Made by a program: the position numbers and the translations under genes. Below, piece by piece: positions 8,351 to 18,856 of a DNA stretch of 64,000 nt. The notes beneath the pieces were generated by a model that saw nothing but the letters and a program-made list of their open reading frames with translations, did not search any database and was not told the DNA's origin. The stretch comes from Roseiarcus sp963832305 (GTDB lineage Bacteria > Pseudomonadota > Alphaproteobacteria > Rhizobiales > Beijerinckiaceae): NCBI GenBank assembly GCA_963832305.1, contig CAWHTU010000015.1, forward strand, positions 9,906 through 73,905, in the 5' to 3' direction. Every line of letters starts with the position of its first letter. Within the stretch, counting starts at the first letter, position 1.

Positions 8351-8917
8351 CTAGGCTGCGCGCTGCTTTCCACGCGCGCCGGCAAACAACCTGATGACCT
8401 CCGGATTGAACGCCGGGATGTCATCCGGACTGCGGCTTGTCACCAAACCCTTGTCGATGACGACCTCCTGGTCGACCCAATCGGCGCCGGCGTTCTTGAG
8501 ATCGGTCTTCAGCGAAGTCCACGAGGTGATGCGCCGGCCGCGCGCCGCGCCGGCCTCGATGACGGTCCAGGGTCCGTGGCAAATTGCAGCGACCGGCTTG
8601 CCGTCATCGAAGAAGGCTTTGACGAAGGCTACGGCTTTGGGTTCGATCCGCAGTGCATCTGGGTTGATGACGCCGCCTGGCAACAACAGCGCATCGAAAT
8701 CCTCCGGCTGCGCATCATCAAGCTTTACATCCACCGGCAACTCGATGCTCCAGTCGGTGAACTTCCAGGCGCGAACGTGCCCGTTTTTCGGTGAGACGAT
8801 CTGCGTTTTGGCGCCGGCCTCATCGAGTGCCGCGCGAGGCTCCGTCAGTTCGACCTGCTCAAATCCGTCGGTAACGAGGATTGCGACGTTCAATCCTTTT
8901 AACGATTCATTGGCCAT
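8351..8917 (-). CDS. DJ-1/PfpI family protein
   Basis: A 188-residue protein of the PfpI/YhbO type. The nucleophile cysteine sits in VAAICHGPW, and the conserved glutamate in TDGFEQVELTEP. PfpI-family members have been described as proteases and as glyoxalase/deglycase-type enzymes, and the sequence does not decide between these. It is the first gene of a two-gene unit with the aldo/keto reductase. No clear promoter is visible in the first 100 bases upstream. Confidence 0.88.
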   Translation of the reverse strand: MANESLKGLNVAILVTDGFEQVELTEPRAALDEAGAKTQIVSPKNGHVRAWKFTDWSIELPVDVKLDDAQPEDFDALLLPGGVINPDALRIEPKAVAFVKAFFDDGKPVAAICHGPWTVIEAGAARGRRITSWTSLKTDLKNAGADWVDQEVVIDKGLVTSRSPDDIPAFNPEVIRLFAGARGKQRAA

Positions 8918-9275
8918 GCTTGAATCTCCTGTTGTGGGCGCGGGCGTCCCTCTTCTTGGAACACGGACGCCAACCGCCGACGACCGCGCGAACCGTTCTG
9001 GGACGGGAGGAACCAGATCCGGCGCTGCGTCTGCTGACTGTTATGCGGCTTTCTTCACGCTGCCATGCGGGTCAATCACAAATTTCTTCGGCGCGCCGTC
9101 GCTGAAAATCTAGGGCAATGCTCCGGCCTCGGATGACGTGCGATTTTGTCCGGTGACAAATTGCCGTCGATGACGACATACGACTCCCGGTCATGAGCGC
9201 GAGCGGCATGCCCCCTCGCCTAGATCCCGGCAGCCTGTCTATGGAAAGACTAACTTGCGCAGTGATGTTCGCGCC

Positions 9276-9289
9276 TTGACGGCCATCAA
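9276..9289. promoter_or_regulatory. FNR/FixK-like box
   Basis: TTGACGGCCATCAA, a full match to TTGA-N6-TCAA. It lies 252 bp upstream of the rhomboid start and 359 bp upstream of the divergent DJ-1/PfpI gene, so the target is uncertain. Confidence 0.45.
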
Positions 9290-9426
9290 TGAAATTGACG
9301 TCGTCACACAAAAGCTCACAATCGTCGGCCCCCCTTAATGCTCGTTTGGGCGGGCAACCTCTCAGCCGTAAGCGCTCGGCGAGCAGATCCCCTACGGCGG
9401 GGCTTAGGCTACGATCAAAACAGAAC

Positions 9427-9440
9427 TTGATGACCGTCAT
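9427..9440. promoter_or_regulatory. FNR/FixK-like box, one mismatch, upstream of rhomboid
   Basis: TTGATGACCGTCAT matches TTGA-N6-TCAA at seven of eight positions. It lies 100 bp upstream of the rhomboid start, a spacing like that of the boxes before the BON gene and the peroxiredoxin operon. Confidence 0.4.
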
Positions 9441-9540
9441 GGTTGCTCGGAACTGGCAGCCTAATCTGACGGCGTCCTATGAACAATCGGCACGGCCGAG
9501 GACGGTCATGCGCCGACAGGTTAGAGGAGCGTGGGACAGA

Positions 9541-10269
9541 ATGTTCCCGGTCCAGAACACGGCGCCGTCCCGATATCCGCCTCTCGCCACTTGGGGGCTG
9601 ATCGCAGTCAATTGCGCGATATTCCTGGTTCAAATCCGCTTGCCGCCGGTGGAGGCCGACGCGTTGATAGCGCGCTTCGCGCTCATCCCGGCGCGATACT
9701 GCTGCGGCAACGCTGATCTCGGACCGGCGGATTTCCTGCCGTTCTTCACGATGATGTTCCTGCATGGAGGCTGGCTGCATCTGATCTTGAACATGTGGGC
9801 GCTTTGGGTGTTCGGCGGGCCGGTCGAAGACCGCTTAGGTCCGGCGCGCTATCTTCTTCTCTACTTCGCCTGCGGCGTGATCGCCGCGTTGACGCACTAC
9901 CAGTTCAACCCCACTTCGCCTATTCCGGCCTTGGGCGCCTCGGGCGCCATTGGCGGAGTCATCGGCTGCTATGTGCGGCTGCTGCCCTTTTCGCGGATCA
10001 TCGTTGTCATTCCCATCCTGTTTTTTCCGTTCTTCTTCGATGTTCCGGCGATTGTCTTCGTCGCAATCTGGTTCCTGATGCAGCTCACAAACGGCATGGG
10101 CGAACTCCTCACCCCTGCGACCGGACCCGGAATCGCCTGGTGGGCGCACGTCGGGGGCTTCCTCGCGGGCGTGTTTCTGGGAAGCCTGCTGATCCTGCCG
10201 AAGCGCGAGCATCGACCTTACTACGCTGACGAAGGCCTCCTTGGTTTCGACCCCATGGGACGGCCCTAG
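9541..10269 (+). CDS. Rhomboid family intramembrane serine protease
   Basis: The protein from the ATG at 9541 is 242 residues with about six membrane helices. The rhomboid hallmarks are present: catalytic serine in GASGAIGGVIG, catalytic histidine in WWAHVGGFLAG, and the conserved HLILNMWALWVFG of helix 2. A purine-rich site (GAGGAGCG) precedes the start. An in-frame extension back to 9289 would cross the candidate regulatory boxes and is unlikely. It is followed after 3 bp by another protease gene, suggesting an operon for membrane proteolysis. Confidence 0.9.
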   Translation: MFPVQNTAPSRYPPLATWGLIAVNCAIFLVQIRLPPVEADALIARFALIPARYCCGNADLGPADFLPFFTMMFLHGGWLHLILNMWALWVFGGPVEDRLGPARYLLLYFACGVIAALTHYQFNPTSPIPALGASGAIGGVIGCYVRLLPFSRIIVVIPILFFPFFFDVPAIVFVAIWFLMQLTNGMGELLTPATGPGIAWWAHVGGFLAGVFLGSLLILPKREHRPYYADEGLLGFDPMGRP

Positions 10270-10272
10270 CCG

Positions 10273-11118
10273 ATGGCCAGGCAGGAGCATGACATGTCCG
10301 TCGGAGATATCATCTGGTTCTTTTTCATGTTCACGGCCCTGCAGCCGGTCTTGCGTCAGCGCATGCTCGACGCCATGCGGACGCGCAAGATTGCGCGATT
10401 GGAGAAGAAGCGAAATTCCAGGGTGATACTCCTCGTGCACCGGCAGGAGACGATGCGGTTCCTGGGATTCCCGGTCGCGCGCTATATCGACATCAACGAC
10501 TCCGAGGAAGTTTTGCGCGCCATCCAGATGACGGACGACGAGGTGCCGCTCGACATGGTTCTCCACACTCCCGGCGGATTGGTTCTGGCGGCGCTCCAGA
10601 TCGCGCAGGCCGTTCGCGACCACAAATCCAAGGTTACCGTCTTCGTGCCGCACTACGCCATGTCGGGGGGCACGCTTGTTGCGCTCGCGGCCGACGAAAT
10701 CGTCATGTGCAAGCACTCCGTCCTCGGCCCTATCGATCCGCAGCTCGGAGATTTGCCGGCCGCGTCCCTGCTCAAGGTCGTCGAACAGAAGCCGGTGGCG
10801 GAAATCGACGATCAGACCTTGATCCGCGCGGACATAGGGCGGAAGGCGATCGCTCAGGTCAAGCAGGCGGCAGCGGGACTGTTGCAGCGCACGCTCCCAA
10901 CTGATCGGGCGGAAGCGCTGGCGGAAAAGCTCGCAACCGGGACATGGACGCACGACTATCCGATATGGGCCACAACGGCGAAGGAGCTCGGTCTGCCAGT
11001 TCGCACCGACATGCCGAACGAAGTCCTCGAACTCATGTCGCTCTACCCGCAGCCCGTGCGCACGCAAGGCGGCGGCGGGGTCGAGTACCTGCCGGCGCCC
11101 AGGCAAAAGGAAGCTTGA
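10273..11118 (+). CDS. SDH-family ClpP-fold membrane serine protease
   Basis: A 281-residue protein with one N-terminal membrane helix (DIIWFFFMFTALQPV) and a ClpP-like catalytic domain of the serine-dehydrogenase-proteinase family (Pfam SDH_sah). The likely nucleophile is in HYAMSGGTLVALAADEI, following HTPGGLVLAALQIA, with LGPIDPQLGDLPA downstream as in the family. It is probably anchored in the inner membrane with the catalytic domain in the cytoplasm. It starts 3 bp after the rhomboid stop, so co-expression is likely. The start may be the ATG at 10294, which would shorten it by seven residues. Confidence 0.85.
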   Translation: MARQEHDMSVGDIIWFFFMFTALQPVLRQRMLDAMRTRKIARLEKKRNSRVILLVHRQETMRFLGFPVARYIDINDSEEVLRAIQMTDDEVPLDMVLHTPGGLVLAALQIAQAVRDHKSKVTVFVPHYAMSGGTLVALAADEIVMCKHSVLGPIDPQLGDLPAASLLKVVEQKPVAEIDDQTLIRADIGRKAIAQVKQAAAGLLQRTLPTDRAEALAEKLATGTWTHDYPIWATTAKELGLPVRTDMPNEVLELMSLYPQPVRTQGGGGVEYLPAPRQKEA

Positions 11119-11192
11119 AAGAAGGACCTTGAGCGACAGCATGATCCCGTCGGCCGCCGGAGAAGAGGGCCGGCGCCGACGCGTCTCGAGGA

Positions 11193-11996
11193 ATGTCGAT
11201 GGACTCTGTGAATTTCACCGACCCGCAGGCTCAGGCCACCATCGAGGCGGCGCGCATCGGCGCGGCCGCGACCATTCGCGGGGCGTGGATCCAGGCGACC
11301 TGGGCGGCGGGCGCGCTCGCCGGCGGCGTATTGGCCTATGTCGGCGCCGTCCGCCAGGTGCGGCTTCAGGAGCGTGCGCACGAAGCACGGGCCCTGGCCT
11401 ATCGCTTCCGGCTGCTTCGGGTGGTCGAGGAGTACCACGAGCAGGTCGCTCGCGCTTGCGCCGTCGCCGAGTTGCAATTGGCCGCTTTCCGTAGCGGCAG
11501 CGCGTCAGTCGCGATCACCAGCTTCCAACTGCTGCAGCCGCGAATGCTGCATGACGACAATTGGGAGGCGCATGCCCTGCTCGGTCGCCGCGCGGTGGAG
11601 CTGATCCTCACGATCGATGACTTGAGCCTGCGGCTGGCGCAGTTCGACCAGCAGATCCGCACGGAAGGGACGCGCACCGATTCCAGTTTTGCAAACGCCA
11701 CGATTCGCCAGCACGACGCGAAGGAAGCGGAACAGCCGACGCACGTGCAGGAGCACGCGATCATCGACTACGCGCAGGTGCTCGACCAGCTCCGCGCGGC
11801 GTTGGCGGAACTTGTGGCGGAGTTGGCGCAACCTGAGCGGATCCTACTCTGGCATAAGCTGCGGTTCCCGAAGCCGCGCCGCGCCGGGCGAACGACAACG
11901 AAGCTGCAGCCGCGCGCACATCCCCTGGCGTACGCCGATCGCGATCGCGTTGCCCATATGACTCGCTCTGAGCGCAGCCCAGGTCCGGCGCGCTGA
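11193..11996 (+). CDS. Hypothetical membrane-anchored coiled-coil protein
   Basis: A 267-residue protein I do not recognise. There is one hydrophobic segment near residues 30-52 (ATWAAGALAGGVLAYVGAV), then a long helical, charged region and a basic tail (RFPKPRRAGRTTTK). It lies 74 bp after the SDH-type protease on the same strand and may belong to that operon. Starts at 11193 and 11199 are both possible; GAGG before 11199 slightly favours the second. Coding character is supported by its length and amino-acid balance only. Confidence 0.6.
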   Translation: MSMDSVNFTDPQAQATIEAARIGAAATIRGAWIQATWAAGALAGGVLAYVGAVRQVRLQERAHEARALAYRFRLLRVVEEYHEQVARACAVAELQLAAFRSGSASVAITSFQLLQPRMLHDDNWEAHALLGRRAVELILTIDDLSLRLAQFDQQIRTEGTRTDSSFANATIRQHDAKEAEQPTHVQEHAIIDYAQVLDQLRAALAELVAELAQPERILLWHKLRFPKPRRAGRTTTKLQPRAHPLAYADRDRVAHMTRSERSPGPAR

Positions 11997-12031
11997 TTGA
12001 CCAATTCTTTGGGCGAACCTGGCTTCGAAGT

Positions 12032-13726
12032 CTAGGCCCCGGTCGCGGCGAGAACGGCCTCCCTGACCTTGGCCAGCGCGAAGCGCCCAATTAGGGAGAG
12101 GTCGAGATGCGGCATGTTCGGCATCTCGTCGTCGGCGACGACCGCATCGACGATCGCCGGTCCCTCGCAGGCGAGCGCTTCGCGGATCGCGTTTCTGAGC
12201 TCGCTCGGCCTCTCGGCCTTGAATCCGCGTCCGCCGCAGGCGGCCGCGAAACCGACAAAATCCGGATTGGGGAATTCGACGCCTTCGCGGAAGCGCGGCA
12301 GCCCTGCGGCCTCCGCCTCCAGAGGGATCAAACCGAAACACGAATTGTTGTAGATCACAACTTTGACCGGCAGTTCGTGCTGCGCCGCGGTCAGGAACTC
12401 GCCCATCAGCATGTTGAAGCCGCCGTCGCCGCATAGCGCGATCACCTGTCGCGTTCGGTCCAGCGCCTGGATGCCGTTGGCTTGACCGAGCGCCGTTCCG
12501 ACCGCAGCGTTGTTGAAGGAACCGAGAATCCGCTGCGATCCGCTCTGCCTTATCCAGTTGGCCGACCAAAGCGTGTTGAGGCCGGTGTCCAGTACGAAGA
12601 CCGCGCCGCGCTCGGCGAGATCGCCGACGATGCGCGCCACGGCTTGCGGATATATGCGATCCGTGCTGCGGCCAAGGTCCGCTTGGCGATCCAGCATGTC
12701 ATCCCATTTCCGCCGCTCCCTCGCGACGCGATCCCAAAATCGCTTGCCGCTCTTTGCTTGGACCCGATCGCGGAGCAGCTGCAACGTCGGCCGCGCCGAG
12801 CCGACAACGCCCAGCGCCGTCTCGGTTCGCCGTCCGAGCGCTTGCGGCCGCTCGTCGACCTGAACGACCACGGTCATGTCGGGCAGGAACTCCGAATAGG
12901 GGTAGTCGGTGCCGACCATGAGCAGGAGATCGCAGTTCATGACGCCGTCATACGCTGCCCTGGTGCCGATCATGCCGATCCCGCCCATCCAATGCGGATC
13001 GTCGTACGGCATAAGGTCCTTGCCCTTGACCGAGTGGATCAACGGCGCCTCGAGTCGATCCGACAGGGCGCGGAGTTCATCGACGGCGCCGTGGCAGCCG
13101 GCGCCGCACATGATCAAGACATTGTCCGCGAGATCGATCCTGTCGGCGATTTCGTCGATGTCGTGGTCGCTCGCGACGCGCTCGGACGGCGGCTTCAGGG
13201 TCACGACGCTCGGGACGGAGCCTTCCGCGGCCGCGGCAATGACGTCTTGCGGCAGTGTCAAGTGAGCGACGCCGCGGCCGGCGTAGGCGGCAGCGATCGC
13301 CTGATGCACTACGCGCGGCGCCTGCGCCGGCGAGGAGACGGTTTCCGTATAGACCGACACGTCTCGAAACAAGAGGTCAGGCTCGGTCGACTGGATGTAG
13401 TCAATGCCCCGGAGCTTCCGCGGCATATCGCCCGACAGCGCCAGGACAGGCGCGTGGTCGCGCGCGGCTTCATAGAGGCCGGCAACCAGATGCGTGCTGC
13501 CAGGACCGGTCGTACCGGCGCAGACAGCGAGACGCCCGGTGAGTTTCGCCTGACCAGCGGCGGCGAGCGCCGCCCCCTCCTCGTGGCGGACGCCGACCCA
13601 ATCGATGCGGCTGCGTCGTATCGCGTCGGCGAGGGGATTGAGCGAATCGCCAACGAGACCGAAGACATGCCTGACGCCGATCTGCTCAAGCGTTCCAACC
13701 AGCATATCCGCAACAGTTCGCGCCAT
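12032..13726 (-). CDS. poxB: Thiamine-diphosphate-dependent pyruvate oxidase/dehydrogenase (PoxB-like)
   Basis: A 564-residue enzyme with the three TPP-family domains. The N-terminal PYR domain carries the catalytic glutamate in VRHEEGAALAAAGQAKLTG, a central FAD/nucleotide-type domain follows, and the C-terminal PP domain has the Mg-TPP motif CGDGGFNMLMGEF ending in YNNS. It best matches pyruvate:quinone oxidoreductase, which converts pyruvate to acetate and CO2. It lacks an obvious extended C-terminal lipid-activation tail as in E. coli PoxB (572 aa), so the electron acceptor is uncertain. A strong AGGAGG site precedes the ATG. It is last in the hsp20-dnaK-grpE-poxB run. Confidence 0.8.
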   Translation of the reverse strand: MARTVADMLVGTLEQIGVRHVFGLVGDSLNPLADAIRRSRIDWVGVRHEEGAALAAAGQAKLTGRLAVCAGTTGPGSTHLVAGLYEAARDHAPVLALSGDMPRKLRGIDYIQSTEPDLLFRDVSVYTETVSSPAQAPRVVHQAIAAAYAGRGVAHLTLPQDVIAAAAEGSVPSVVTLKPPSERVASDHDIDEIADRIDLADNVLIMCGAGCHGAVDELRALSDRLEAPLIHSVKGKDLMPYDDPHWMGGIGMIGTRAAYDGVMNCDLLLMVGTDYPYSEFLPDMTVVVQVDERPQALGRRTETALGVVGSARPTLQLLRDRVQAKSGKRFWDRVARERRKWDDMLDRQADLGRSTDRIYPQAVARIVGDLAERGAVFVLDTGLNTLWSANWIRQSGSQRILGSFNNAAVGTALGQANGIQALDRTRQVIALCGDGGFNMLMGEFLTAAQHELPVKVVIYNNSCFGLIPLEAEAAGLPRFREGVEFPNPDFVGFAAACGGRGFKAERPSELRNAIREALACEGPAIVDAVVADDEMPNMPHLDLSLIGRFALAKVREAVLAATGA

Positions 13727-13821
13727 TTGCGCCTCCTCGCGACGTGGTCGACGGGTGTTGGCCGAGATGCAAGACCTTCCGCTTTACGCGTCCAACCTCC
13801 TGAAGAAGCCCTGCGACCAGC

Positions 13822-14406
13822 TCACGTCACCCGGCCGGCCTCCGGAGCCGTCGCCACCTCGGCGCCCGGCGCTGGCTGCGGTCGGGGTTTAGCGACGGCC
13901 ACCCGAGCGGCTCGGAGCAGTCGGTCGTGGATCGTGTAGCCGTCCTCGAAAATGCTGACGACGCTTCGCAGCGGGCGGGATTCGTCTTCGACCTCGATGA
14001 GGGCTTCATGCAGGGCGGGATCGAACGGCGCCCCGAGCGCATCAATCTTTCGTACGCCAAACCGAGCCAGCGTCGCCGTGAGTAACCGCTGCGTCGCGCG
14101 TACGCCCTCAACGAGCGCGGCCCCGCCGGGCCCCTGTTCCGGCTGATCCTCCGCCGCCGCGAGCGCGCGCTGCAGGTTGTCGACGACCGCCAGGAGTTCG
14201 GCGGCGAAGTCCGCGATCGCGTACTGCCGCGTGTCGGCTGTGTTGCGCTCGGCGCGGCGTCGCGCGTTCTCCGCGTCCGCCAGCGACCTCAGTAGGCGAC
14301 CGCGCAGGGAGGCGTTCTCCGCCTCGAGCGCGGCTGAGTCTTCCGCATTGCCCGCCGGACCTGAACCATCGAACCGCACTTTGTCGTCCAAATCGTCTTG
14401 CGCCAT
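13822..14406 (-). CDS. grpE: GrpE nucleotide exchange factor, island copy
   Basis: A 194-residue GrpE. The long coiled coil begins with LEAENASLRGRLLRSLADAE and continues with ARRRAERNTADTRQYAI. The family motif appears as FDPALHEALIEVEDES with GYTIHDRLLRAARVAVAKP near the end. It is encoded 55 bp downstream of a dnaK, so the two probably work together. A second, more canonical grpE is at 37410-38000; this one appears to be a paralogue dedicated to the stress island. Confidence 0.9.
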   Translation of the reverse strand: MAQDDLDDKVRFDGSGPAGNAEDSAALEAENASLRGRLLRSLADAENARRRAERNTADTRQYAIADFAAELLAVVDNLQRALAAAEDQPEQGPGGAALVEGVRATQRLLTATLARFGVRKIDALGAPFDPALHEALIEVEDESRPLRSVVSIFEDGYTIHDRLLRAARVAVAKPRPQPAPGAEVATAPEAGRVT

Positions 14407-14461
14407 CGGGATCTCCCACGCGCGCGGATAGGCGAGGAACTGTCGCGGGCAGAACAGGGCT

Positions 14462-16363
<1,902 letters not shown>

Positions 16364-16483
16364 CGCAATTCTCCTATCGCTTGCACGCGCCGCGTCTTAA
16401 GGGGAATGCCGCACTCGAAAAGGCGGCGTCCGCTCTTTCATGTTGGAAACGGACGCCTGATGCGTCCCAGCATCGCTGCGCTG

Positions 16484-16963
16484 TCACGCGGCCTCTTTGA
16501 CCTCGATCTTCTTCGTCTCGGTCCGCTCAGGCTTTGGAATAGCGATCTTGAGGACGCCGTTTGACATTGTCGCCTGAACGGTCGACGGGTCCACGGCCAT
16601 GGGCAGTTCGAGCACACGGTAGAACACGCCGTAGCTTCGTTCGGTCATGTGGACATTCTTGTCCTTCTGCTCTGCCTCGAGCTTTTTCTCGGCGCGGATC
16701 GTAAGGAGATTTCGGTCCAGGGAAATGTCGACGTCCTTCCGCTCGAGTCCCGGGAGTTCAGCGGAAATCTCGATTTCCTTATCGGATTCGGTAACCTCTA
16801 TTCGAGGCGCGAGCATAGTCGCACCGTTGGACGGAACGCCCAACGCGCGAGCAAAGTCGAAAAAGAGCCCGTCAACTTCCCGCCTTAGGGCGTCGAAGGG
16901 ATAGAGGTCCGCCGGCGCGAGAGTCGAACGCGGTCGGAATGGAACAAGCGACTTCAGGTCCAT
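16484..16963 (-). CDS. Small heat-shock protein (Hsp20/alpha-crystallin)
   Basis: The product from the ATG at 16963 is 159 residues, with GGGAGA eight bases upstream as ribosome site. The alpha-crystallin domain runs from APRIEVTESDKEIEISAEL to VDPSTVQATMSNGVLKIAIP, with a short IPKPE-type tail. It holds unfolding proteins for DnaK-GrpE, encoded directly downstream, and probably leads the hsp20-dnaK-grpE-poxB unit. The ATGATAATCGTCAA element at 17082-17095 lies about 120 bp upstream. Confidence 0.92.
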   Translation of the reverse strand: MDLKSLVPFRPRSTLAPADLYPFDALRREVDGLFFDFARALGVPSNGATMLAPRIEVTESDKEIEISAELPGLERKDVDISLDRNLLTIRAEKKLEAEQKDKNVHMTERSYGVFYRVLELPMAVDPSTVQATMSNGVLKIAIPKPERTETKKIEVKEAA

Positions 16964-17081
16964 AGCTGTCTCCCAATGCCTCATTGATCGGGCGCGACTT
17001 CATGTTCGGCTTTAGGGCGATCGCCCGTCTCCCACTTCAGCCGGCCTTACGCGAACTCTAGTCCGCGCCCCAGATCAGGCC

Positions 17082-17095
17082 ATGATAATCGTCAA
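17082..17095. promoter_or_regulatory. Possible FNR/FixK-like box upstream of hsp20
   Basis: ATGATAATCGTCAA matches TTGA-N6-TCAA at seven of eight defined positions and lies 119 bp upstream of the hsp20 start. It is the weakest of the set together with 25178. Confidence 0.3.
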
Positions 17096-17192
17096 TTTCA
17101 GGAGCCATTTTGCCGCTGGCGCCATCCTTCGATGACCGTGGGCCACCACCCGCCCGCTGTCGATCTCGTCGATCGGCCGGGTCAGATTCAGC

Positions 17193-17588
17193 TCAGTGAT
17201 TGTAGAGGAACACAGGCAGCTTCCGCAGCGCCGCGAGACTGGCGCCAGGCAGCACGATCTTGCCCGAAGAATCATCGAGCTTGAGGCTCTTGAACGGCAC
17301 GGCGACCAATTCGCCACCGAGGCCGACGAACTCGCCTACGCTCAAGACAACAAAGACCGGCCCGTTGTCGCGGCCGAAAATGAAGTCGTCGATGTGGCCG
17401 ACGATGTCGCCCTTGTCATTGACGACCGACTTCAGCTTGAGTTCCTCGGCGCGGTAGCCCTTGGCGACTTCCTTGGCGTCGGGTGCGACCAGGGCGACCT
17501 CCTGGGCCGAAGCGGCGGCGGGCGCCAGCGCCAAGAGCACGCCCGCGAGGGCCAGGGCCGAATAGCGACTGAACCGCATGTGTCTCAT
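17193..17588 (-). CDS. Secreted PRC-barrel domain protein
   Basis: A 131-residue protein with a signal peptide (SALALAGVLLALAPAAASAQ). A PRC-barrel domain follows: KSVVNDKGDIVGHIDDFIFG and VLSVGEFVGLGGELVAVPFK are typical of the family. PRC-barrel proteins are small beta barrels whose role in the periplasm is mostly unknown. It ends a four-gene minus-strand run (peroxiredoxin, DsbA-like, stress protein, PRC) with gaps of 41-51 bp or overlaps. Confidence 0.82.
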   Translation of the reverse strand: MRHMRFSRYSALALAGVLLALAPAAASAQEVALVAPDAKEVAKGYRAEELKLKSVVNDKGDIVGHIDDFIFGRDNGPVFVVLSVGEFVGLGGELVAVPFKSLKLDDSSGKIVLPGASLAALRKLPVFLYNH

Positions 17589-17629
17589 GACGTGAGCCTC
17601 TTCGGTTGGCGACGCCGGTACGCCAAGCG

Positions 17630-18265
17630 TTATGCGCGTCCCGAGACTTCGTCGCCGACGATACCCGCGAGGGGCAGGTCGCTCAGGCGCTTGTCGAGAG
17701 CAATCTCGTGGACGCGAACCGCCTCGGCGCCGCCATCGCGCATGATCGCTTCGGCCAGCCGCTCTCTTTCCTCCGATCGCACGCGCACCCAGAGAACGAC
17801 ACCGCCCTCCATGATCATGGTCTCGATCAGCTTCGCCCGGTCTCTTCCGAGATGCCGCGCGGCGAGGGCGCCCAGGCCCCCGCTCGCCGTTCCCGCCGCG
17901 GCGGCCGCAACAAGCGCGGCGGCCAGCCCCCCACCGGATGCCACGACACCCATCGCCGCGACGGTCGCGCCGATCGAGAACAGCACAGAGAACGCTGTAG
18001 CCCGCGCCATCGAGATATCGTCACGATGGACGAAGGCGCGCCGCGGCGCGCCCGGGACGTCGGCGAAATCCTCCACCGGGACGAACACCGTGCCGAAACG
18101 CTTGCGAATGGTCTCGACGTCCGCCATGACGTCGATGTCCGCGCGATCGAATCCGTTGAGTTCGAGCGCATCGACCACCTTCTCCAGGACCTCGGGAGTC
18201 CGGACGACGCCGGCGACCTCGCGGACAACTCTCTGTTCCACGATTTCGTCGGTTTTCAACTCCAC
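17630..18265 (-). CDS. Hypothetical membrane stress protein
   Basis: A 211-residue protein. The N-terminal part (residues 1-75) resembles the small alpha/beta modules of general-stress proteins of the YflT type (VREVAGVVRTPEVLEKVVDA). The middle holds a Gly/Ala-rich hydrophobic hairpin (ATAFSVLFSIGATVAAMGVV through a GGLGALAARHLG turn). A second alpha/beta segment (VVLWVRVRSEERERLAEAI) follows. Its position inside the peroxiredoxin/DsbA-like run points to redox or osmotic stress. No specific function can be assigned. Confidence 0.7.
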   Translation of the reverse strand: MELKTDEIVEQRVVREVAGVVRTPEVLEKVVDALELNGFDRADIDVMADVETIRKRFGTVFVPVEDFADVPGAPRRAFVHRDDISMARATAFSVLFSIGATVAAMGVVASGGGLAAALVAAAAAGTASGGLGALAARHLGRDRAKLIETMIMEGGVVLWVRVRSEERERLAEAIMRDGGAEAVRVHEIALDKRLSDLPLAGIVGDEVSGRA

Positions 18266-18316
18266 GGCGGCTCGCTCCTCAAGAGGCGGCTGTGACGATC
18301 GAAACCGGGCTGCGGC

Positions 18317-18856
18317 TCATCGCGCGGGTATCATCTGCAAATGCGCGTCGATCGCCGCGGCGAGGTCCTGGTATGAATAGGAGCCTTCGTGCTTCTCGCC
18401 GTTGATGAAGAACGATGGTGTTCCGTTGACGCCGCTGCGCACGCCGCCGAGGAAATCGGCTTGTATCTTTGCAGCGAAGCGCCGCTGCGCCAGCGCATCT
18501 CGCAGCCCGAGATCGGAAAGTCGCAAGGCCCTGCCCAGGTTAAGAATCAGGGCCAAGCCGAGCTCGTCCTGATGCGTGTAAAGCCCATCGTGCATTTCCC
18601 AGAAGCGGTCATGCGTTCCGGCGTATTCGGCGGCCTCCGCCGCCGCCTCCGCGAATGGGTGCGCCTCGGTCAATGGGAAGTGCCGGAATACGAACCTCAG
18701 CTTCTTGCGGAACCGCTTCTGCGCCAGCTTGACGTTCGGGAAGGCAAGGCCGCAGAAGGGACACTCGTAGTCGCCGTATTCGACCATTGTGACCGGCGCG
18801 TCGTCGGGACCGTCGACGTGGTCGGCGGGTGTGACGGGAATTCTCAGAAGACTCAT
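18317..18856 (-). CDS. DsbA/thioredoxin-fold protein, apparently cytoplasmic
   Basis: A 179-residue member of the DsbA-like Thioredoxin_4 group. The redox motif CPFC sits in VEYGDYECPFCGLAFPNV, and the cis-proline loop is GVNGTPSFFINGEKH. There is no signal peptide, so it probably acts in the cytoplasm, perhaps as a reductant for the peroxiredoxin whose 3' end it overlaps by four bases. That pairing is inference from gene order. Confidence 0.85.
   Translation of the reverse strand: MSLLRIPVTPADHVDGPDDAPVTMVEYGDYECPFCGLAFPNVKLAQKRFRKKLRFVFRHFPLTEAHPFAEAAAEAAEYAGTHDRFWEMHDGLYTHQDELGLALILNLGRALRLSDLGLRDALAQRRFAAKIQADFLGGVRSGVNGTPSFFINGEKHEGSYSYQDLAAAIDAHLQMIPAR

Larger units (their letters stand above)
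8918..9540. other. Intergenic region with two FNR/FixK-like boxes and a small coding scrap
   Basis: No convincing gene lies in these 620 bases. On the minus strand, 9107-9042 reads FSDGAPKKFVIDPHGSVKKA followed by A and a stop, preceded by an in-frame stop. It looks like the C-terminal scrap of a lost gene that I cannot identify. Boxes are listed separately at 9276 and 9427. Confidence 0.5.

Noticed and set aside
16380..16440. A heat-shock sigma-32-type promoter before dnaK (CCCCTTAA on the minus strand)
   Set aside because: The -35 part does not match CTTGAA and the spacing is off. It is not convincing.
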